Source: Megachile rotundata
Lineage: Eukaryota; Arthropoda; Insecta; Hymenoptera; Megachilidae
Assembly: GCF_050947335.1 (NCBI RefSeq)
Contig: NC_134995.1
Location: 7,788,501 to 7,852,500, forward strand
Reading direction: 5' to 3'
Length of the DNA stretch: 64,000 nucleotides
A model generated the notes under the pieces. The model made no database searches and was not told where the DNA came from. It was given only the letters and a program-made list of their open reading frames with translations. The translations under genes were made by a program, and so were the position numbers. Numbering within the stretch: the first letter of the stretch is position 1; every line of letters begins with the position of its first letter. Positions 32,912-44,210 of the stretch are shown here, one piece after another.

Positions 32912-33267
32912 CAGGATGTCTCACAACTCGTGTAGCTCCCTGAAAGAGGTGGTAGAGGACGTGATTCTAAGCAAGATTTCCCTTTGCAAAAATCGGGTTT
33001 GAAGCTTCGTTTTTGAGTTATTAAAGAAAAACACGGACCAATTAGAGCGCGAGGATTCGGCGCCAATCACGACGCGCAGCCGCGAGAGCGACGCCTTCGA
33101 GCATAATGGCCGACTGGGCGTAACTCTCGCGCTCTGATTGGTCCGTGTTTTTGCTTAATAATTCAAAAACGAAGCTTCACACCCCATTTTTGCAAAGGAA
33201 AATCTTGTTCAAAATTACGTCCTCTACCACCCCTTTCCGGGAGTTACACGAGTTATGAAACACCCTG
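32912..33267. mobile_element. TA-flanked inverted-repeat element, copy 3, short form without minisatellite
   Basis: 356 bp, begins CAGGATGTCTCACAACTCG and ends GAAACACCCTG, TA on both sides (32910-32911 and 33268-33269). The inverted arms extend to about 146 bp each, because the CGGACCAATTAGAGCGCGAGG segment at 33034 is mirrored by CTCGCGCTCTGATTGGTCCG at 33126. Only about 65 bp of CG-rich loop remain. The 15-bp minisatellite of copies 1, 2 and 4 is absent, so this is the likely ancestral structure or a separate lineage. Arms differ from the other copies (GAGGTGGTAGAGGACG against GGGGGGTAGCTGACG), which suggests a distinct subfamily. Confidence 0.87.
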
Positions 33268-33269
33268 TA

Positions 33270-34670
33270 GAGGGTCGCGTATGGATAGCGTCGGGAAAGG
33301 TCGTCAACTTCCGGAGATGTTCGGTCAGAGATCAGTCATCAACAGAATAACGCGATTCTTTTATTGTTAATAAATTTAAATACACAGATTGTTAATATAG
33401 TAAATATGTGTTTCTGTAAAACACCTCATTAACAATATAAAATAATATAAACAATATAAACCCTAAACAGTTATAGTCATTTAATATTATCGTCGCCATT
33501 ATTGTTTGAAATTAGTATTCATGTGATGAAATAAAAATATAGAAAAATGTATCGTGTAAATTCTGTTATTGAAAGATACATGTAATGTGGTTAAATGCAG
33601 TATTTAGTGTATTTAGATGATACTGCTAAAAGACAATACAGATTGTATTATTGAATAATAATTAATTGAACAGAAAGCAATGTAAATTTTACTGTTTGCG
33701 TGTTGAGGAAAAAAGGGAATTGATTACCGAGATTGATAGAATCTATTTAGTCGAAGGGAACTTCTCCATTAACATAATGAAACAGGATGCAGGGTACAAT
33801 TTAGAATGACGCAAGCTGGCATTGAAGCTTACGAACCCTGAAAGGATTCGCTACGAAATCACTATTGTGCTAACCCGTCACTGAAATTTGAACCTTTGTT
33901 TGCATTGTCGAGTAACTAACTGCGGTTAGTTAACCACATTAACATTGTAACGTTGTCGACAATTCTTTAATCACTACAAAAAGAACTTCAGATTTAATAC
34001 AAGAACTTTAAACAGAAATTAAAATTTTCAATAATGGAAAATTTTTAATTTGGAAATTTTGCATTTGTCAAATTTAGAACTTTAAAAATTTGTCGCTTTA
34101 AAAACGCATGAATACAGGAAACCGCGTTTCGTGTTCCTATAATTGTTACCTTAAATTTATTGAAGTATGAAAATGACACGTAGGGTGTTTTTTATGTAAA
34201 ATCGTGTTCCAATTAATCAATTTCGAAACGGTACCGTAATCTCGCGGAAAATGGAAATTTTCAGTGTTTACTTTTTTTTTACGTGAAGAAATGGAAAACA
34301 AAGGAAGCGATCGATAATAGGAGCCTTTTTTCCGCGTTGGATTGCCGGTCGACGATCAAAGGGATGCGGTGAACACCGGCCACGAAACAAATTTAGTAAA
34401 GTCACTTTTGATAGTGGATGGATTCTACCCACGAGAACTGTTGAATATTCACTATTCACGATAGCGTTGGTTGCTTTGCAGTTTGAACGACCCGATAAAC
34501 ATGTACGTACATCGACAAATCGAACCGTAATCGATTCACCAACTTCCTCCTAAAACTTTCATTCGGTGGACTCGCTGAATTAGGGTCAGCGACAAGCAAA
34601 TTCATAAATTCACAAATTGTCGCACTGCGCCGTAATCCGATCGATTAGGATTGTTAACTGATTGCAAATT
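33270..34670. other. Single-copy stretch, no gene seen
   Basis: AT-rich at first, balanced after 33750 and again at 34100-34660. A 63-codon minus-strand frame (34268-34459) is unrecognised. No array or element. Confidence 0.4.
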
Positions 34671-34975
34671 TCGAAATTTTGCAAATTTTCAGTTTTTCTA
34701 GTTTTGTCATTTTTAAGCGGAGGTGGAGGTTTCTGAATTTTCAAGCTTCCAAGTTTCTCAGTTTCTAGATTTCTATATTTTTAAATTACTGGATTTTTAA
34801 TTTTTAGATTTTAGATTTCTAGATTTCTAAATTTTTTCATTTTTAAATTAAAAATTTTTAGATATCTAGATTTCTAAATTTTTTCATTTTTAAATTAAAA
34901 ATTTTTAGATATCTAGATTTCTAAATTTCTGAACCATTAAAATTCTAAATTTTTAAATTCCTATTTTTTTAAATT
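34671..34975. repeat. AT-rich block with 47-bp repeat
   Basis: AAATTTTTAGATATCTAGAT with ATTTTTTCATTTTTAAATT recurs with ATTTTTTCAT at 34831 and 34878 (period 47); the flanks are looser TTTCTAGATTTCTAAATT words. Confidence 0.75.
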
Positions 34976-35730
34976 AATAAATATCTAAATCTCTAAACTT
35001 CCAAGTACCTATAACTAAAATGTCTAAAACCACCAAAACACAAACGATATTAAAAATGCCTAAATAAACAAATTTATAAATAAAAAAATTTGTAGTTTTG
35101 AAACTAGTACCACAAAAGTTACCCAGCACTCTACATTCTTCTCCAATATTTTCTTCAGTGAATAAGAGAAAGATTATCGGGTATTCGCAGATAAATGATG
35201 AAACGATTACTACCAAGTACACCTCTCGTAACGGCGCGTAATAACGATAGAAGGTTCCAGAATATTAGAGCTGACTGTATAATGTATGACCCATCTTTGG
35301 TTTGCTAATATTCGATAATTCAAATCCATCAATGCATTCGAAACGTAGGTACATAGTTAGTAGCCGTGATTCGATCATAATTTTCCCATTGTGTCCGGAA
35401 TAAAGTGAAATTTAATTAAACGGTCTGCGCGGCTCGAAATGTATTCAAGGAGAGCAATTAAACTGAATTGATACATTTTAATTGACCCCGTGAGCGCATC
35501 GTCGAGTAGCATTAATCAGTCGAAAAACTGGTTATGCGAGTAAAGATATTGTACGTATATCGTGCCACCCGACGCGGTATATCCATTCAAATTCATTCGA
35601 TCCATTTTTATCCGGCGATCGATTCGGACTTTAATTATCGATTCGTCGAACGTACGTGCTTGTTCAAACAATTACTCGAACGTTCAACCTAATATTTCAA
35701 CATTTTTTCTCCCTTCTCGTGTTTATCGAT
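34976..35730. other. Single-copy stretch, no gene seen
   Basis: Balanced in its second half (35220-35700), without useful frames or repeats. Confidence 0.4.
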
Positions 35731-37665
35731 TTCTACCGTTGTTTGTCATGGTATTTATTCGACTGTTTGTTGTTGCGCTGTGTTGTAAACTTTCGTTATA
35801 TTGCCATTTTTTGAAATTCAGAAATTGAGAATTGTATGATATAATTGGAAAAATTTGTTTACGGTATTTAAGTTGTTATGCTTTCACTGCTGTCTAGGGT
35901 ATAGTAAACTCTCGTTATATTGCAATTTTTTTAAATTTGGAGATTTGGGAATTATGTAATATAATTGGGGAAGTTTGTCTGTTGCCGTATTTATTAGGCT
36001 GTTATATATTCACTGCTATCTAGGATATAGTAAACTTTCGTTATATTGCAATTTTTTGAAATTTGGAGATTTGGGAGTTTGGGAATTATGTAATATAATT
36101 GGGGAAGTTGGCTTGTTGCCATATTTATTAGGTTGTTATATATTCACTGACGTCCAGGGTGTAGTAAACTCTTGTTATATTGCAATTTTTTGAAATTTGG
36201 GAATTTGGGAATTATGTAATATAATTGGGGAAGTTTGCCTGTTGCCGTATTTACTAGGCTGTTATATATTCACTGCTATCTAGGGTATAGTAAACTTTCG
36301 TTATATTGCAATTTTTTGAAATTTGAAGATTTGGGAATTTGGGAATTATGTGATGTAATCGGCGAAGTTTCCCTGACGGCCTATTAATTAGGCTGTTCTA
36401 CATTCACTGTTATTCAGAGTGTAGTAAACTCTCGTTATATTGCAATTTTTCGAAATTTGAAGATTTGGGAATTGTATAACATGATAATCCGAATATTTGT
36501 ATGTCTTGGTCTTTATTCGGCTGTCAGGAATTCACTACTGTCCGGGGTTTAGTAAACTTTTGTTATATTGCCACTTTTTGAAATTTGAAGATTCAGAATT
36601 TGGGTATTGTGTAATGTTACAATTTGAAAGTTTGTATGTCGTGCTATTTATTAAGCTATCACGCATTCATTGCCGCTTCGCGGTATAGTAAACTTTCGTT
36701 ATATTGCCATTTTCTGAAATTCAGAAATTTAAGAATTGTATAATATAATCTAAAAAATTGTCCATGATTATATTTATTACACTGTTGCGTGTGCACCGTG
36801 GCTGCACGTTATAGTAAACTTTTGTTATATTGCATTTTTTTTAATTTGAAGAATTCGAAGTTTGGGAATTGTATAATATGATAATTTGGAAAATTTATTT
36901 CTTGTGGTATTTATTAGACTGTTACGTATTCGCTGATGATCGAGGTATAGTAAACTCAAGTTATATTGCCATTTTCTCATATTTAAAGATGTGGGACCTT
37001 TATAATATGAAAATATGGAAAATTCGTTCGTCATCGTATTAGGCTGTTGCACATTTCCTGCTACATATTTCACAATATAATTAACTTTCATTATATTGCC
37101 ATTTTCTCATATTTAAAGATGTGGGACTTTTATAATACGAAAATGTCGAAAATTTGTTCGTCATTCTATTTATTAAGCTGTTGCACATTTCCTGCTACAT
37201 ATTTCATAATATAGTTAATTTTCATTATATTGCCATTTTCTCATATTTACAGATGTGGGACTTTTATAATACGAAAATGTGGAAAGTTCGTTCGTCATCC
37301 TATTTATTAGGCTGTTGCACATTTCCCGCTACATATTTTACAGTATAATTACCTTTCGTTATATTGCCATTTTCTCATATTTAAAGATGTGGGACTTTTA
37401 TAATACGAAAATGTGGAAAGTTCGTTCGTCATCCTATTTATTAGGCTGTTGCACATTTTCTGTTACATATTTCACAATATAGTTAACTTTCATTATATTG
37501 CCATTTTCTCATATTTACAGATGTGGGACTTTTATAATACAAAAATGTGGAAAGTTCATTCGTCATCCTATTTATTAGGCTGTTGCACATTTCCCGCTAC
37601 ATATTTCACAGTATAATTACCTTTCGTTATATTGCCATTTTCCGAAATTGATAAATTCGGAAATT
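35731..37665. repeat. Fifteen-unit tandem repeat, 119-137 bp
   Basis: The anchor GTTATATTGC (or CATTATATTGCC) occurs at 35795, 35914, 36040, 36174, 36300, 36434, 36562, 36699, 36824, 36960, 37090, 37224, 37359, 37492 and 37626. Each unit carries TATTTATTAGGCTGTT, ATAGTAAACTTTC, the anchor, and GGGA(A/C)TTNTATAATA. Left units are diverged; the last four are nearly identical at a period of 133-135 bp. Frames at 37154-37348, 37279-37482 and 37413-37616 are the same unit reread and not genes. Confidence 0.93.
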
Positions 37666-38482
37666 TAGGAAACCTGTATCCATAAATGTCTAACAGTGCG
37701 TCACAGTAACAAATGTCAGTGTACATTATAATAACTAATTCCATAAGTTTCATACTTTAATTCTCACGCTCATATGGATGGGGTCATCTAACGGTAAACA
37801 ATAATCGTTTACGCCGCCATTAGACTTCTCCAGTTTTGCGTTTAGCAGTGTAAGCGTAAAAGTGTTTTTACCTCGAATAAATCTTTTTATTCCTTTCATA
37901 TTGCATTACGTCGCTTTATCCACGAATTTTCTCCCACAGCTCCATTTACTTTCATCTTAATTTTCAGAAAAGAGCAGTTAATTATAAGGATGAAATTCAA
38001 CAGCATAACTGGCGCCGAGGGTTTGCAAGTTTACAAAAATGTTGGAAGCTGAGGTGATCGAATTTCAGACTATATAATTACAGGAAATTTGTGCTCGTAG
38101 CAGAAAATAGAGCCTCTTTGTAGAAGACAGAATCTCGTTCTTTTTCCCTTCGTCTCTTTTCTTCTTAAATTTCTCTCAGGCGTATCGAGTTGCTGGAACG
38201 AGATAATTTTCTTTCGTTTGATACACAGGTGGTCTACAGGGTTCAATCGACATTTGACATTTCCGTCACTCGTGCTTACAAACAATATCCATTTCCGAGA
38301 CTTTTATTAAACTTTAACATGCTTATCGCGACAGTTTTATTTTAAGCTACTTGCCAGGTAAATATTCAATGTGTATACTCTGCAGCGTGCAGGTACATTG
38401 TGTAAACTTTTAATTGGTATAATGGACATTTTGATGATGGAAGTTTTATGTTGAAAGCTTGATGGATTCTATGGATACAAAC
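37666..38482. other. Single-copy stretch, no gene seen
   Basis: Mixed composition; a 71-codon minus-strand frame at 38070-38285 is unrecognised. Confidence 0.4.
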
Positions 38483-38638
38483 TTTATGGACAGAAGATGG
38501 TTTATTTATTATTTTGGATGGTCAGTTAGGTTATACTTTATAAAAATGTGCAATTGTTTCTTTATGGACAGAAGATGATTTATTTATTAATTTGGATGAA
38601 CAGTTAGGTTATACTTTATCAAAATGTACAATTGTAGT
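38483..38638. repeat. 78-bp tandem duplication
   Basis: 38483-38560 and 38561-38638 both start TTTATGGACAGAAGATG and contain CAGTTAGGTTATACTTTAT and AAATGTNCAATTGT. Confidence 0.9.
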
Positions 38639-38860
38639 GCTGAAAAATTATGATTGTAAATTTATAAAATTATAAACTTGTACAATTGCAAACATGTAAA
38701 ACTGTGTTACTATAAATTGTAAACATGTAAAATTATACAATTATAAATTGCAAACTTGTAAAATTGTACAACTGTACCTTGTAAACTTGTACAATTATAA
38801 ATTGTAAGTTTGTAAGCATCTAAACTTGTAAAATTATAAAATTATTAAACCAAACATATT
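38639..38860. repeat. Short-unit array of TAAACTTGTAAAATT type
   Basis: TAAACTTGTA, AAATTGTACAA and TATAAATTG words recur every 14-20 bp; the array is degenerate. Confidence 0.7.
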
Positions 38861-39475
38861 TAAAAGATATTTATAGAATAAATTAGTCAAACTATTTTAC
38901 ACAACTTTTCAGTTTATGATATTGTTAAAGTCATAATAATTCATCAGTACATTTCATATAAAATCATTTGCAGTTACTAAATATTATACAAAATTATTGA
39001 AATTTATTGTCAATTATTTTCAATTATTTAAAATTATTTTATGATATATGTATTTTGTTGTTTTTTATAAAATTTTACAAGTAATGAATTTTAAAATACA
39101 TGTATGAATGAAAAATAGTGTCACATAGAAAGTATATTTAGATATGTTCTATCTATTATTTTTAACCCTTTGAGGTCAGGATATTCTTGACACGAGGTTC
39201 AGCCATTTGTTAATGCAATATTGGTCAATGTTATTATGTTTATAACAGGTCGATTACACGACAGCTTGATTAATTTCGATTAAAATACAGGAATCCATTT
39301 TGGTTGAGTGAACTTCACGCTCAAATAAATTTATATTCTCACGTATTAATCATTCGGACAGAGTGATTGTATTGCACAAATCATTCTACTCTGTAATATT
39401 ATTACAAACTGTAATATGTTACAAATTTCATATATTAACTTAATAAATAAACTTTTTATTATTTTCGAATTTCTT
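38861..39475. other. AT-rich tract
   Basis: Many TTATAAAATTAT-like words, no fixed period and no frame. Confidence 0.5.
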
Positions 39476-40560
39476 CGTTTTCAGAATACCAAGTATTTTA
39501 ATTTCTGAATTTGCGTATTGTTGAACTTTCAAAATTGTTTTATCAATTTTCTAAATTTTGGAATTTCTAAATTTCCGAATTCCTAAATTTCCAAATTTCT
39601 AATTTACCAAATTTCTAAATTTCCGAATTCCTAAATTTCCAAATTTCTAATTTACCAAATTTCTAAATTTCCAAATTTCTAAATATCCAAATTTCTAAAT
39701 TACTAAATTTCTAAGTGTTCAACTCCCCAAATTCCGAAATTTCTCAGTGTTCAACTTTCTAAATTTCCAAATTTCTAATTTACTAAATTTCTTAGTGTTC
39801 AACTTCCTAAATTTCCAAATTTCTAAAATTCCAAATTTCCAAATTTCCAAATTTCCAAATTTCCAAATTTCCAAATTTCTAAATTACTAAATTTCTAAGT
39901 GTTCAACTTCCTAAATTTCCAAATTTCTAATGTACCAAATTTCTCAGTGTTCAACTTCCTAAATTTCCAAATTTCTAATTTACCAAATTTCTCAATGTTA
40001 AACTTCCTAAATTTCCAAATTTCTAATTTACCAAATTTCTCAGTGTTCAACTTCCTACATTTCCAAATTTCTAAGTTACTAAATTTCTAAGTGTCCAACT
40101 TCCTAAATTTCCAAATTTCTAATTTACCAAATTTCTCAGTGTTCAACTTCCTAAATTTCCAAATTTCTAATTTACCAAATTTCTCAGTGTTCAACTTCCT
40201 AAATTTCCAAATTTCTAATTTACCAAATTTCTCAGTGTTCAACTTCCTAAATTTCCAAATTTCTAATTTACCAAATTTCTCAGTGTTCAACTTCCTAAAT
40301 TTCCAAATTTCTAAGTTACTAAATTTCTAAGTGTCCAACTTCCTAAATTTCCAACTTCCTAAATTTCCAAATTTCGCAGTGTTTAACTTCCTAGATTTCC
40401 AAATTCCTAATTTACCAAATTTCTCAGTGTTCAACTTTCCTAAATTTCCAAATTTCTAAATGTTCAACATTCCAAATTTCTAAATATTCCTTCCCATATT
40501 CTCTAACCCAGAAAACGTTTAAACATTCAACCCTTAATGATCCAAAATTCCAAAACTTAC
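39476..40560. repeat. 48-bp minisatellite of the AATT-octamer family
   Basis: Units of 48 bp built as TTCAACTTCC, TAAATTTCCAAATTTC, TAATTTACCAAATTTC, TCAGTG. The four units between 40091 and 40290 are essentially identical; those before 39900 are looser octamer sequence (AAATTTCC runs at 39835-39880). A variant unit with AAGTTACTAAATTTCTAAGTGTCC occurs at about 40065 and 40305, five units apart. Frames on both strands (40087-40290 minus, 40091-40330 plus) are repeat artefacts. Confidence 0.93.
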
Positions 40561-41890
40561 AGAACAAAACAGTTCTAAAACCAGAAATGTAAAAATAAAT
40601 AAAGAATCTAAAAATATCTTGTATAACCGAGCAAAATAATTGCATTGCAACTCCCGCTAGTTTGTTCTAATGTTTCCTGTGATTAACTCTATAAATAGAC
40701 TGCGGTTAGAACATGCTCATAACGATCTAGTAACTGTAGATAATAGATCCATAACTATGCGTGACATGACAAACAAAGAAGCTGTTGATGATTGAATTAA
40801 GCCTGTATCAAAGAAATGTTTTCGCCGACGATTTCTTTGTTCCATTGTTTCCGCCATCACGGCATTATGGAAGAAACAATTACGTGGTACAGAAAATTGT
40901 TGTGGTGTTACAAAGCAAACGTATGCAGCTATTTTTGTTCTGCAAACTAAATTTTTCCTTCGAAATACTTGGACCGTGAAGGTAATTCTTTAGTCAGCAA
41001 TTTTTATACCGCTTTTGTATATAATTGTTTTTTAAAATTATATTTTTGTTTTATAATAGTTAGTTGCATTGATTAATTAGTGAAAACATGATGTATTCAT
41101 TTTTTTACATATTCATTCTTATGTGATAATAAAACAATTTTTGTATATAATAATTTCTTGAAATTATACTAATTATAATAATTATTTTTATAATCGTTAA
41201 TTGGGTTAAATATATAACATAATCAAGGATTGAATGATTAAATATGTAACATATTTAAACATTAAACAATTAAATAAATAACAATTAAAAATAATTAAAG
41301 ATGTAAGAATTAAACATATAACACAATTAATGATAAAAGAATAAAATATATTAATTCACATAGCATATTTGCAACAAACCACATGATTAAAATTACAGTC
41401 TTAAAATAACTAAAATTACATTTAATTTCAATAATTAAAATTACAGTCTTTCGAGTTTAATTTCCAAATCTCTAGTTGACAACCTTCCTTCACCATTCAC
41501 TGCACAAGTATTATTTGCCACAGCACTTGCCTCTTATTTCAAAATCCGAATTCATGCAACGAGTGATTTATTCAGAAAGTTTTAGGTTTCAGCACGAAGA
41601 AGTGAATATCTCATTATTCTCGTCCAAAAACTAGATTGTTCGCAACAGCAGGTTATTTCATCTTAGAAATTCGTCAACTCTACTTGGTCTTTAAACATTC
41701 TTTCGAACTTTCTATTACAGCAAGAAAACTTGGTAAAATATTGTGCCTTGTTGCAACACGATGTGAACATTGCATGCGTTTCTTGTAGTCGTTACAAAAT
41801 TATTTGCTAGGAGAAATTAAGTGACACAATTTGGAGAGTTGGATATTTAAACATTTGAATAAAATGAAATATAAAATGAATATATATTGA
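40561..41890. other. Single-copy stretch, partly AT-rich
   Basis: 40640-40980 is balanced and holds a 64-codon plus-strand frame (40785-40979) with no recognised feature. 40990-41470 is very AT-rich with ATTAAA and ATATAACA words. Nothing else. Confidence 0.4.
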
Positions 41891-42700
41891 TATTTGATCT
41901 GGTGACGCTGAACGCCACTTCAGAATCAGGCTTCAGGTCTTCAAGCTAAAAGTAGTTTTCATCATTTAGATACATGTATGGTACTCATATCATTTAGGTC
42001 CATACATGATATTCATCTCATACTAATTTTGTTATTTTTATAAAATTAATATAGCAAATCGACTCTGGTGAAGAGAGTCACAATTCTGATTTTGTAATCT
42101 GAGGTGCACCTCAGCAGAACTGGGTTCAGAGCCATAACTAGTCTTCCACGTTTACTAAAACACTATTGCCATCCATGTATAAGTCACGAAATCCTTCAAG
42201 ACGATGTATAGTCTTCGTCCCATATCAATTTTGTAATTTTCTTAAAAATAATATAGCAAATCTACTCCGGTGAAGGGCGTCACAATTCTGATTTTGTAAT
42301 CTGAGGTGCACCTCAGCAGGACTGGGTTCAGAGCCATAACTAGTCTTCCACATTTACTAAAACACTATTTCCATACATGTATAAGTCATGAAATCCTTTA
42401 AGACGATGTATAGTCTTCGTCCCATATCAATTTTGTAATTTTCCTAAAAATAATATAGCAAATCTACTCTGGTGAAGAGAGTCACAATTCTGATTTTGTG
42501 ATCTGAGGTGCACCTCAGTAGGACTGGGTTCAGAGCCATAACTAGACTTCTACATTTACTAAAACACTATTGCCATACATGTACAAGTCACGAAATCCTT
42601 TAAGACGATGTCTAATCTTCATCCCATATCAATTTTCATAAAAATAATATACCTACTCCAATGAAGAGCGACCAACTCTGGGAACCCCTGCACTAGGTTC
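41891..42700. repeat. 202-bp satellite carrying a perfect 16-bp palindrome
   Basis: Three full units and decayed edges. The palindrome CTGAGGTGCACCTCAG lies at 42099-42114, 42301-42316 and 42503-42518, exactly 202 bp apart. Other landmarks per unit are AATATAGCAAATCTACTC, GGTGAAGAGAGTCACAATTC, TGGGTTCAGAGCCATAACTA and ACTAAAACACTATTGCCAT. A partial unit precedes (from about 41900) and a truncated one follows (to about 42700). Confidence 0.92.
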
Positions 42701-43200
42701 AGAGGGTTGAACTTTATATACCCTCCACTCACCGTACACTACACCATTTCCTCTTCCAAACGAAACAAAAGTGCTACTCTTCGACAAAAACCGAAAACGT
42801 CGAGGAAAAATAGCGTGGAAAGAGTCGGAACAAAGGGGAGGATTCCGTTATTGGCCTCAATATTCGCGATGACGAGCGATTAGATTTGTCTCGTATCGAC
42901 TGCAATCATATGTCTATGGAAGCAAGCCGACTGCTATCCAGCAAATTGGATTTCCGAATGTAGCCCGAGGGGTTGCCCACGGGACGCGAAGGAGGCGGCG
43001 GGCCGAGATTGGATGCCGACGGAATCATCCCATGAGAAACCTGCTACCTAACCTTGCTTGCATACTTTCGTCTAATGTCCCTGCTCGATTGCCAACTTTG
43101 CTCCAGGGACATCGGAAGACGATACTTTTCGAGAGGACGTTTTTAAAACTACCGGTCTGCTGCTGGATTAAAGGGCGAGCTTAGGGGGTGAAAAGTAGAC
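42701..43200. other. Single-copy, relatively GC-rich stretch
   Basis: Includes one of the more GC-rich non-repeat tracts in the window (42940-43020). No frame is long enough to call. A candidate regulatory or exon-near region on composition only. Confidence 0.35.
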
Positions 43201-43900
43201 CTGAACTCAAGCGATAGGTCGCTAACAATAAATAGTTTTAGGGAAAGATTTAGGGAAAATTTTGTGGTGAGTTTTGACTTTGTATGTTGACTGCAAAGAT
43301 TGACATCATTTGGAGAAACTGTATGTTTGTTTCAAAATATATAATGAACAATTTTTTCTTGCAAATGTGACGTTAATCACTATATGATACTGATTGATAT
43401 TTGAAAATATAGAATAGCGATCATATGATCAATATTAGTTCGAAAATATAAGCTGATCAACTACATGATAATCACATGATGCTAATCTCAATTTCTTTTT
43501 CAATAAATAAAAGTATATAGCATCATTTGCAACAAATATTGAATGAAACATTGTAGAAACATTTAAATTTAACTTTAAAATTTAAGATAGAACACTGTTA
43601 ATAAATTTCTATATAAAATTGTTCATCAGCGTATCAGAGAGAAAGCACAACAAAGCAGAGAAACATATGTTCATCGAAGTACATCACCGTAGGCTACCAT
43701 ATAACGATTAATAACCGCTAACTATACAATTAGCAACGCATCAAGGGGGTTCTTATCCCTAGTTACAAAATGCTCCTTAACGACGGAGCCCCAGGAGACG
43801 TGTACCTACTACCCTGCTGGAAAACATCAATATTCACGAGTAAATTAAGTAATTATTGAGCTTCCTTCGTATCGTTCGCTATCAGATGAGAATTTCCTGC
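43201..43900. other. AT-rich single-copy stretch
   Basis: No gene or array. ATATGAT and CACATGAT words recur loosely at 43380-43480. Confidence 0.4.
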
Positions 43901-44210
43901 ATGGTCGACCACGTGTAATTTGGAAAATTGACAATGTGGAAAATATAGTAAGAAAAGGAAGACACATGCATATTTGCAAATTCGAAAAAAGAATAGTGAG
44001 CCTAACTCCACAAATTCCAAGAACCCTAAATTCAAGTCACTCGAAGTCACTAGATTCCTCAAAGCTCCCCAAAATAAACAAGCACTGGATCTCTTCTCTG
44101 TTATATTTCTAAAATCACCAAATTCCCTAAATTCTCCAAGAAACCTAGAATTAAACCTAAACCCTAGAATTAAACCTAAATCCTAGAATTAACACTAGAA
44201 TTTATTATAT
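43901..44210. repeat. Weak CCTAGAATT/AAATTC repeat block
   Basis: Loose ACTCCACAAATTCC-type words, then three tandem copies of an 18-bp unit CCTAGAATTAAACCTAAA at about 44143-44195. Short frames here (43974-44186 plus) are not credible. Confidence 0.6.

Noticed and set aside
37154..37616. Three similar 64-67 codon frames as a small gene family
   Set aside because: They are the same tandem unit read three times at 125-134 bp steps, each running into the next.
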